Shown here in pieces: positions 6,078 through 11,266 of a DNA stretch of 11,266 bases. Made by a program: the position numbers and the translations under genes. The notes below the pieces were generated by a model. It was not told the DNA's origin, made no database searches, and saw only the letters and a list, made by a program, of their open reading frames with translations. Location of the stretch: contig JBOGXF010000044.1 in the NCBI GenBank assembly GCA_050694275.1, positions 1 to 11,266 of the forward strand, read 5' to 3'. This stretch comes from JBOGXF01 sp050694275 (GTDB lineage: Bacteria; Actinomycetota; CADDZG01; WHSQ01). Position 1 is the stretch's first letter, and every line of letters begins with the position of its first letter.

Positions 6078-6374
6078 ATGTTCTCCAGGCGACAGAAGAC
6101 GAGCAGGTGGCGCTCGATGCTGATGCTTCTCACGGGAGCGGCCGGCGCTGCCGCCGCATACCTGTTCGATCCCGATCGCGGACGGACCCGCCGGGCGAAG
6201 CTCGCCGATCAGATCGGCGCGTTGTCGCGAAAGGCCGAAGGAAAGCTCGGCCAGCGCACCGAATACGCGGCCGGGGTGGCCGAAGGATGGCGCCACAAGT
6301 TCTCCGGCCGCGAAGAAGAAGCCCCGCCGAACGTGGCCGCCGCTCACGAAGCGAGCGACTCGGCGCGCCGATAA
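6078..6374 (+). CDS. Small YtxH-like / BON-N-terminus-like membrane protein
   Basis: This 98-aa protein has a short basic N-terminus, one hydrophobic Ala/Gly-rich span (about 12-30), then the hallmark YLFDPDRGRTRRAKLADQ (28-45), followed by a charged helical tail. The combination of a glycine/alanine-rich span with DPxRGRxRR is typical of YtxH-type stress proteins and of the membrane anchor of many actinobacterial BON-domain proteins. Here the protein ends before any BON domain, and there is no room for one before the archease gene at 6403, so it is a short natural form or a trimmed relative. The ATG at 6078 is chosen over an in-frame ATG at 6006 because AAAGGGGG (6065-6072) lies 5 nt before it and the extra 24 residues look unlike a protein start and overlap the promoter. 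Function is unknown, likely envelope stress. Confidence 0.72.
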   Translation: MFSRRQKTSRWRSMLMLLTGAAGAAAAYLFDPDRGRTRRAKLADQIGALSRKAEGKLGQRTEYAAGVAEGWRHKFSGREEEAPPNVAAAHEASDSARR

Positions 6375-6402
6375 ATTGCGCCGCCCGTGTCAGGCTTAGG
6401 GC

Positions 6403-6813
6403 ATGGGCGGGTACGAGATCCTCGAGCACACCGCCGACATCGGTCTGCGCGTCCGCGGCGAGAGCCTCGAAGAACTGTTCGGCGAGGCCACGCGCGGACT
6501 GGCAGAGATCATCGGCGTCTGGCGGCCGCAGGACGGTGAGAAGAGGGAGATCACGCTCGAGGCGGATGACGTCGGCGCCCTGCTCGTGGATTGGCTCTCG
6601 GAGATCCTCTACCTGCACGACGCGCGCGACGCCTTGATCGCAGGAGTGCTCGTCGAGCGGGTCGACGAGAAGGGCATCGCCGGGTCGGTGGTGCTCGTCC
6701 CGATGAAAGGGCCGCCCGACGAGGGCATTCAGGTGAAGGCAATCACCTACCACCAACTAAAGGTCGAGCGGTCAGAAGGAGGGTGGACGGCCGAGATCTA
6801 CCTAGACGTCTAG
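6403..6813 (+). CDS. Archease (RtcB-activating protein)
   Basis: Archease is a small metal-binding protein that speeds guanylylation and turnover of the RNA ligase RtcB and can broaden its nucleotide use. The 136-aa length is normal for the family. Seen: the N-terminal EHTADIG motif with Asp12; VKAITYHQL at 111-119, the other family signature; and a C-terminal YLDV with Asp135. These conserved acidic residues are the ones expected to bind the metal. The gene lies 46 nt before rtcB in the same direction, the classic archease-rtcB pairing, which firmly supports the call. It starts 28 nt after the YtxH-like stop codon. No clear ribosome site precedes the ATG (only AGG-type matches), so it may be translated from a leaderless or coupled message. 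A 16-bp palindrome spans its stop codon. Confidence 0.93.
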   Translation: MGGYEILEHTADIGLRVRGESLEELFGEATRGLAEIIGVWRPQDGEKREITLEADDVGALLVDWLSEILYLHDARDALIAGVLVERVDEKGIAGSVVLVPMKGPPDEGIQVKAITYHQLKVERSEGGWTAEIYLDV

Positions 6814-6815
6814 GT
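6800..6815. promoter_or_regulatory. 16-bp perfect palindrome across the archease stop codon, before rtcB
   Basis: ACCTAGACGTCTAGGT is a perfect 16-bp palindrome that includes the archease TAG stop (6811-6813) and ends 44 nt before the rtcB ATG. With no loop it is more like a site for a dimeric DNA-binding protein than an RNA hairpin. A smaller odd palindrome, TGGTgACCA, follows at 6820-6828. Either could govern separate expression of rtcB. The last codons of archease (YLDV) constrain part of it. Confidence 0.45.
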
Positions 6816-6859
6816 GGCCTGGTGACCACTCGGCGGTTAGAGAGGGGGAAGATAGAGAG

Positions 6860-8305
6860 ATGGAACCGACCAAGGTCGACGACTTTCTTTGGGAGCTGCC
6901 GGTCGGTTACGTCGACGGCATGAATGTCCCGGGCCGGGTGTTTGCATCCGACGTGCTCTTCGAGAAAGCGGTCGAAGATCGGGCAGTCGTACAGGTCGCC
7001 AACGTCGCGACGCTTCCCGGCATCGTCGGCGCGTCGTACGCGATGCCCGACATCCACTGGGGTTACGGCTTCCCCATCGGAGGCGTTGCCGCCACCGACG
7101 TCGATGCCGGCGGGGTGATCTCGCCCGGCGGCGTCGGGTTCGACATCGGTTGCGGGGTGCGACTAGTGCGCACCAATCTCGACTATGAGCGCGAGGTGAA
7201 GTCCAAGATCAAGGAGCTCGTCGGGGTCATGGGACGCAAGGTGCCTCGAGGAGTCGGCGGTAAGGGTCGGATGCCACTCGACCGCTCGGAACTCGAGAAG
7301 GTGCTCATCGAAGGGGTCAAGCTCCCGTTGTCGAAGGGGGCCGGCTGGGACGAGGACGCCGAGTTCACCGAGGACTTCGGCACCCTCCCCAACCCGAAAC
7401 CCGAGTTCCTCACCGAGCGCGCAAAGGAGCGGGGGACACCGCAGCTCGGCAGCCTGGGCGCGGGGAACCACTTTCTCGAGGTACAGGTCGTCGACCAGAT
7501 CCGTGATCCGCAGGCCGCGGAGGTGATGGGGCTCGTCGAGGGGCAGACGTGCGTCATGGTCCACTCGGGATCGCGTGGGGTCGGACACCAGACCTGCACG
7601 GACCATCTCAAGGAGATCGATCGCCTGATGCCCAAGCTCGGGATCGATGTTCCCGATCGACAGCTCGCGTGCGTGCCGATGGATCACGAAACCGCCCAGA
7701 GGTACATGGGCGCGATGGACGCTGCGGGTAACTACGCGCGCGCGAATCGACAGGTCCTGACCGACGCGGCCCGCGATTCGTTCCAGGACGTCTTCTCGCG
7801 CTCGGCGCGCGACATGGGCATGTTCGTCGTCTACGACATCGCGCACAACCTCGCCAAGATCGAGACGTACGAGGTGGACGGAAAAGAGCGAAATCTCTGC
7901 GTTCACCGGAAGGGCGCAACGCGGGCATTCGGTCCCAACCATCCCGAGCTGCCCGACCGATACGCGTCCATAGGGCAGCCGGTGATCATCCCGGGCTCCA
8001 TGGGGACGGCCTCGTTCGTCCTCACGGGAGCGACCGAAGCGAAAGCGAAGTCCTTCTACTCGACCTGCCACGGAGCCGGTCGAGCGATGTCGCGCACCAA
8101 GGCAAAGAAGAAGATGCGAGGCGAGGAGCTCAAGAAGGAGCTCGAATCCAAGGGCATCCATCTGGCCAAGTCGCAGTGGAAGCTGCTTTCGGAGGAAGCG
8201 CCTTACGCGTACAAGGACGCCGAGCAGGTCGTCGACACCTGCGAGGGCGCCGGCCTGTCGAAGGTCGTCGCCCGTCTCCGACCGGTCGGCGTGATCAAGG
8301 GTTGA
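6860..8305 (+). CDS. rtcB: RNA-splicing ligase RtcB (3'-phosphate/5'-OH RNA ligase)
   Basis: RtcB joins RNA 2',3'-cyclic-phosphate or 3'-phosphate ends to 5'-hydroxyl ends using GTP and manganese. The protein has 481 aa, the size of the archaeal-type enzyme without an intein. The metal and active-site residues are all visible: GVGFDIGCG with Asp95 and Cys98; LGAGNHFLEVQ with Asn203 and His204; HSGSRGVGH with His235; YDIAHN with His329; PGSMGTASFVL; and TCHGAGR with His404, the histidine that carries GMP. It should therefore be active. The ATG follows a purine-rich AGAGGGGG (6841-6848), 11 nt upstream. The substrate in this organism is unknown. Since bacterial tRNAs rarely need protein splicing, repair of RNA cut by stress nucleases or toxins is the likely role (inference). 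It is paired with archease upstream. No RtcA cyclase is present. Confidence 0.97.
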   Translation: MEPTKVDDFLWELPVGYVDGMNVPGRVFASDVLFEKAVEDRAVVQVANVATLPGIVGASYAMPDIHWGYGFPIGGVAATDVDAGGVISPGGVGFDIGCGVRLVRTNLDYEREVKSKIKELVGVMGRKVPRGVGGKGRMPLDRSELEKVLIEGVKLPLSKGAGWDEDAEFTEDFGTLPNPKPEFLTERAKERGTPQLGSLGAGNHFLEVQVVDQIRDPQAAEVMGLVEGQTCVMVHSGSRGVGHQTCTDHLKEIDRLMPKLGIDVPDRQLACVPMDHETAQRYMGAMDAAGNYARANRQVLTDAARDSFQDVFSRSARDMGMFVVYDIAHNLAKIETYEVDGKERNLCVHRKGATRAFGPNHPELPDRYASIGQPVIIPGSMGTASFVLTGATEAKAKSFYSTCHGAGRAMSRTKAKKKMRGEELKKELESKGIHLAKSQWKLLSEEAPYAYKDAEQVVDTCEGAGLSKVVARLRPVGVIKG

Positions 8306-9378
8306 GCAAGCTTCTGCGGCGAACGGGTTATGCGCTCGCCGCGCTGATCGCAGTCGGCTTCCTCCCTCCGGTGCAGGCACGCGTCAAGGCCGTGCCGGTG
8401 CTCGCCGAGTCGCTCGGCTTCCAGCTCCCCCGCCCCTTCGCCGCGAGCGTCGAGCGAACGGAGGTCGTGCTGGACGGCGTGACCGGAGATCTCTATAGCC
8501 CCAAAAAGCCGGCTCCCGCGATCGTCCTGATCCCCGGCGCGGCCCCGAAAGGCCGTGACGATCCTCGCCTCATCCGGGCCGCCGAAGCCGTCACGAAGAC
8601 CGAGCGCATCGTCTTCGTCCCTCAGCTCGAGCTCACGCAGAGGCGTTTCGTCGTCGAGGACATCGAGCGAATCGTGCGCTCGACCGCCGCGCTTGGGGAG
8701 CGCGAGGACGTCGTCGGCGAGGTCACGCTGTTTGGTATCTCCTACGGAGGTTCCTTTGCGTTGATCGCGGCCGCCGACGACCGTCTTCAAGGACGCCTGG
8801 GCCAGATCGCGGTCTTCGGCGCCTACTTCGATCTCGTCGGGGTCGTCCAGGCGGTCACCACCGGGGTGTCACTCGTCGACGGTGAAACGATCCCCTTCGA
8901 TCCCGATCCCCGCGCGCGAGACGTCCTCAACGAGGTCGCAACCAGGCTGGTCCCGCAGCGAGCGAGGTCCGCGCTGACCGCGGCCCTCGAGGGAGACGTC
9001 GATCGTTCACGGCTGCCGCAGGGTGCGCGGATCGTCTACGACTTCCTGACCAACGAAGAACCGGAGCGCACCTTCGATCTTGCCGATCGGTTGCCCGAAC
9101 GAGCGCGCCGCGTCATCGAGGAGTTCTCTCCATCCTCAGTGGCCGGTCGGATCGATGCTCCGGTCGTGGCCATGCACTCGACCGACGATCCGGTCGTGCC
9201 CTACGGCGAGGGGGTCCGGCTCGAATCGGGTCTCTCCGACACTCGCCTCTACAGCGTCAGCTTCTTCCGGCACGTCGATCTCTCCGAGGGCGAGATCAAG
9301 GGCGGCTTCCTCGGCGCGACGGGCGACTTCTTCACAGCTTGGCGCTTCACGTCGGCGGTGCTGTCGGCCCAGGAATAA
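8302..9378 (+). CDS. Exported alpha/beta-hydrolase-fold protein
   Basis: This 358-aa serine hydrolase of the alpha/beta fold is probably membrane-anchored or secreted. Seen: basic start and hydrophobic span (about 8-24, GYALAALIAVGFLPPV); strand and oxyanion loop VLIPGAAPKGRDDPR (75-89); nucleophile elbow GISYGG with Ser147; a lid-like middle region (about 190-275); Asp295 or Asp296 in HSTDDPVVPYGEG as acid; and His324 in FFRHVD as base. The triad order is correct. The substrate (ester, lactone or peptide) cannot be told. The frame is open upstream inside rtcB, but the TTG at 8302 overlaps the rtcB TGA (TTGA), places the signal-like segment at the N-terminus and fits translational coupling. 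AAGG just upstream is very close for a ribosome site. It is third in the archease-rtcB operon. A direct role in RNA repair is unlikely because it is exported. Confidence 0.82.
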   Translation: MSKLLRRTGYALAALIAVGFLPPVQARVKAVPVLAESLGFQLPRPFAASVERTEVVLDGVTGDLYSPKKPAPAIVLIPGAAPKGRDDPRLIRAAEAVTKTERIVFVPQLELTQRRFVVEDIERIVRSTAALGEREDVVGEVTLFGISYGGSFALIAAADDRLQGRLGQIAVFGAYFDLVGVVQAVTTGVSLVDGETIPFDPDPRARDVLNEVATRLVPQRARSALTAALEGDVDRSRLPQGARIVYDFLTNEEPERTFDLADRLPERARRVIEEFSPSSVAGRIDAPVVAMHSTDDPVVPYGEGVRLESGLSDTRLYSVSFFRHVDLSEGEIKGGFLGATGDFFTAWRFTSAVLSAQE

Positions 9379-9383
9379 CCGGC

Positions 9384-10427
9384 TCAGCAAGCGGAGACCG
9401 CTTTCAGGGCATTGAGCCGCCCGTAGCCGAACAGGAGGTCGCGCCCGGGGGGGCCGAGGTCGTCAGTGTTCGACACGATGCACGTCACGATCCGGTCGTT
9501 GGTCAGGCCCTTGGCCGCAAGCATGGCGGCGACGCCGGAGACGAACGGAGCTGCCATCGAGGTCCCGGAAAGCGCCTCGTAGCCGTCCTCCGCGCAGTCG
9601 CTCGTGACCCCTCGCAGATAGGTCGAGAAGATGTCGCCCGCGCACGACAGCGACTCGCCGCCCGGCGCCACCAGATATTGGGACGAGAGCGTCGCATCCG
9701 AGTTCGAGTAGAAGGTCCGCAGATCGTTGCGATCGGTGGCGCCGACGCACAGCACTCGAGGATGCGCGGAGGGCTCTGCACACAGGGGGAAGCTGTCGTT
9801 GCCGGCGGCGACCACGATCACGGCTCCCTTCGCGTACGCGTAGTCGATCGCGTCGTAGACGGGGCCGAGATTTCCAAGCGCCCTATCGAGTTTGTCGACC
9901 CCGGGGGGCCAGAACGTAAGGCTCAGGTTGACGACCCTCGCCCCCTTGTCGGCCGCATAGCGAATCCCCGACGCGATCCCGGAGACGGTTCCCCCCTCCC
10001 CGTCGGCGTCCAGCACCCTCACCGGAAGGATGCGAGCTCGGGGAGCGACCCCGGCGACGCCTATGCCGTTGTTCGTGATGGCCGCCGCGATCCCGGCGAC
10101 GTGGGTCCCGTGGCCGTTCTTGTCCTGCGCGCCGTCCTGGACGCACTGGCCGTTTCGTTTGCAGGTGCCCTTGGGTTCGACGAAGTCGGCGTCCGGTAAG
10201 ACGATCAGCTTGGTCGCGAGATCGGGATGGGTGAGATCCACTCCGGTGTCGACGACCGCGATCAAGGAACCGCTCCCATTTCCGAGCGCCCAGGCCTCCT
10301 CGGCCCGGATCTTGTGCAGACCCCATTGCTTCGAGAAGTAAGGATCGGACGTCGCTCCGCGCGCGGGGGCGACGACGCCCGCAAGAACAAGCGTCGCCAG
10401 CGCCACGATGACTGTTTGCCTGAGCAA
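9384..10427 (-). CDS. Secreted subtilisin-like serine protease (S8 family)
   Basis: This 347-aa protease is exported by a Sec-type signal (hydrophobic 5-20, likely cleavage after PARGA at about 25). Catalytic residues are visible: Asp60 in AVVDTGVDLTHPDL, His106 in NGHGTHVAGI, oxyanion Asn210 in VVAAGND and Ser290 in SGTSMAAPFVSG. The signal runs almost directly into DPYFSKQWGLHKIRAEEAW, the typical mature N-terminus of thermitase-like enzymes, so there is no I9-type propeptide to fold or inhibit it. Eight cysteines (89, 95, 216, 227, 262, 278, 316, 347, the last being the final residue) could form four disulfides and stabilise it outside the cell. The start is TTG, supported by TGGAGG 7 nt upstream on the minus strand. 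It converges on the hydrolase with 5 nt between stop codons and follows fpg on the same strand. Confidence 0.94.
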   Translation of the reverse strand: MLRQTVIVALATLVLAGVVAPARGATSDPYFSKQWGLHKIRAEEAWALGNGSGSLIAVVDTGVDLTHPDLATKLIVLPDADFVEPKGTCKRNGQCVQDGAQDKNGHGTHVAGIAAAITNNGIGVAGVAPRARILPVRVLDADGEGGTVSGIASGIRYAADKGARVVNLSLTFWPPGVDKLDRALGNLGPVYDAIDYAYAKGAVIVVAAGNDSFPLCAEPSAHPRVLCVGATDRNDLRTFYSNSDATLSSQYLVAPGGESLSCAGDIFSTYLRGVTSDCAEDGYEALSGTSMAAPFVSGVAAMLAAKGLTNDRIVTCIVSNTDDLGPPGRDLLFGYGRLNALKAVSAC

Positions 10428-10434
10428 CGCGGTG

Positions 10435-10440
10435 CCTCCA
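10435..10440 (-). promoter_or_regulatory. Shine-Dalgarno site that fixes the TTG start of the subtilase
   Basis: TGGAGG on the minus strand (CCTCCA on the plus) lies 7 nt before the TTG at 10427. Strong match and good spacing make the rare TTG start believable. No nearby in-frame ATG would keep the signal peptide better. Confidence 0.75.
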
Positions 10441-10482
10441 GTGTGTGGTGCGCGACTTCTGCTTTAGGGATTCGTCCCAAGG

Positions 10483-10494
10483 AGGACCGGTCCT
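10483..10494. promoter_or_regulatory. 12-bp palindrome upstream of the subtilase gene
   Basis: AGGACCGGTCCT is a perfect 12-bp palindrome in the 122-nt gap between fpg and the subtilase. On the minus strand it directly follows TTGGCA, a good -35 match, although no convincing -10 follows at normal distance. It could be an operator for the protease gene. A small GGGA-TTCG-TCCC hairpin (10467-10478) lies between it and the start codon. Confidence 0.35.
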
Positions 10495-10549
10495 GCCAAT
10501 CGCCCGCGTGAGGCAGACCCTTTGACCGTTTTGAGAGGGTTTTGGCGCG

Positions 10550-11266
10550 TCAATGGCGCTGGCACCGGGGACAATAGGTCGTCCCCCGCCCCCCGAGCGT
10601 GAGCTTCTTGAGCCGCGTCCGGCACCGCGGGCACGGTCGTCCGGCCTGCCCATAGGCGACGAGAAACCCGGCGTTGCGCCCGCTCTCGCCGTTGACCATC
10701 ACGTAGTCGCGAAAGGTCGTGCCCTCGCGCTCGATCGCGTCGGTGAGCACCGTGCGAATCGCTTCGTGCAACGCGAGCGCGCGCTTGCGTCCGACGCGGC
10801 GCGACATCGGATGAATGCGCGCGAGCCACAACGCCTCGTCGGCATAGATGTTTCCCACGCCCGCGACCGCCTTCTGCGACATCAGGACGGCCTTGACCGG
10901 CGCGGACGTCTTTTCGAGCGCGGCCGCAAAGGCGCGCGGGTCGAACTCGTCCGAGAGTGGCTCCGGGCCGAGGTCCCTCAGCGTGGGGACCGCGTCGTAC
11001 TCGCCGGCCTCGACGACCGCGAGCCGCCCGAACCGCCGCGGGTCCCTGAACACCAGCGTGCGCCCATCGTCGAGATCGAGCCTGGCGCGCGCGTATGCGT
11101 CGGGGGGGCCGAAGCCGAACGATCCGGTCATGCCGAGATGAAGGATCAGCTCCAGTCCGTCGTCGAGCGGACAGATCAGGAACTTCCCGCGCCGGCCGAC
11201 GCGCGCGATCTTTCGCCCCACCAGCAGCTCGACCTGATGGAACTGACGGGCGATCGTGGGGATGGG
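10550..11266 (-). CDS. mutM: Formamidopyrimidine-DNA glycosylase (Fpg/MutM), N-terminus outside window
   Basis: Fpg removes oxidised purines such as 8-oxoguanine and cuts the strand at the abasic site. The last 238 residues are visible and the frame runs off the window edge. The expected MPELPE start with catalytic Pro and Glu is not seen. Visible: GRRGKFL with the conserved beta-turn lysine; LHLGMTGSFGF; DPRRFGRL with the lesion-flanking arginine; the helix-two-turn-helix QKAVAGVGNIYADEALW; and a C-terminal zinc finger CX2CX16CX2C with GRGTTY supplying the finger arginine. A GTG at 11221 could be mistaken for the start, but the residues before it (PIPTIARQFHQVELLVGRKI) continue the Fpg alignment. 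Only 122 nt separate it from the subtilase, which may be in the same transcript. Confidence 0.95.
   Translation of the reverse strand, partial: PIPTIARQFHQVELLVGRKIARVGRRGKFLICPLDDGLELILHLGMTGSFGFGPPDAYARARLDLDDGRTLVFRDPRRFGRLAVVEAGEYDAVPTLRDLGPEPLSDEFDPRAFAAALEKTSAPVKAVLMSQKAVAGVGNIYADEALWLARIHPMSRRVGRKRALALHEAIRTVLTDAIEREGTTFRDYVMVNGESGRNAGFLVAYGQAGRPCPRCRTRLKKLTLGGRGTTYCPRCQRH

Noticed and set aside
8176..8301. N-terminal extension of the alpha/beta hydrolase inside rtcB
   Set aside because: The residues are arginine-rich shadow sequence of rtcB, and the export signal would be buried. The TTG at 8302 fits better.
10518..10544. ACCCT...AGGGT followed by TTTT on the plus strand, terminator-like
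   Set aside because: There is no plus-strand gene upstream for it to end. On the minus strand, where fpg ends, the stem is not followed by a T-run.
11219..11221. GTG as start of Fpg
   Set aside because: Upstream residues continue the Fpg family alignment (QVELLVGRKI), and a start here would remove the catalytic N-terminus. The gene simply runs off the window.
1..11266. CRISPR array, tRNA, insertion sequence or phage module
   Set aside because: No regularly spaced repeats, cloverleaf sequence, transposase or terminal inverted repeats were seen on reading both strands.

Overview
The window is high-GC DNA with strong G/C third-position bias, GTG and TTG starts, TAnnnT -10 elements placed directly before start codons (leaderless genes), a sortase-type LPFTG surface protein and an actinobacterial-style sigma-B/F promoter. 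Together these point to a member of the Actinomycetota, probably an uncultured lineage. The class cannot be decided from this window. No tRNA, rRNA, CRISPR array, insertion sequence or phage gene is visible.

Layout. Positions 1-242 hold a possible end of an upstream gene, a 17-bp palindrome and a strong terminator hairpin. 243-1130 (-) encodes an LPFTG-anchored, Asn/Gly/Asp-rich wall protein with 20 consecutive prolines. 1131-1303 is its leader and a two-way regulatory region. 1304-3025 (+) is ilvD (branched-chain amino acid synthesis). 3052-4473 (-) is an ABC1/AarF/UbiB atypical kinase. It diverges from an M28 metallopeptidase lipoprotein (4495-5448, +), and the two appear to share one symmetric -10 element. 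5503-5988 (+) is a membrane-bound LysM protein. 6078-6374 (+) is a small YtxH/BON-N-terminus-like membrane protein behind a stress-type promoter. 6403-8305 (+) is the RNA-repair pair archease plus rtcB, followed with a TTGA overlap by an exported alpha/beta hydrolase (8302-9378). The right end carries, on the minus strand, a secreted subtilisin-like protease (9384-10427) and the 3' part of fpg/mutM (10550-11266, truncated by the window edge).

How the genes relate. Archease and RtcB work as one RNA-ligation unit: archease speeds guanylylation and turnover of RtcB. The other genes look like ordinary chromosomal neighbours with a cell-envelope theme (LPFTG protein, M28 lipoprotein, LysM protein, exported hydrolase, subtilase) rather than one pathway. 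I did not find a clear new multi-gene system. The most unusual signals are regulatory. (1) A 10-bp anti-Shine-Dalgarno arm lies just upstream of a GTTT-N15-GGGTAT promoter, so readthrough RNA would hide the start site of the YtxH-like gene while RNA from the local promoter would not. (2) One TAnnnTA heptamer appears to drive two divergent leaderless genes. (3) A 16-bp perfect palindrome spans the archease stop codon just before rtcB.
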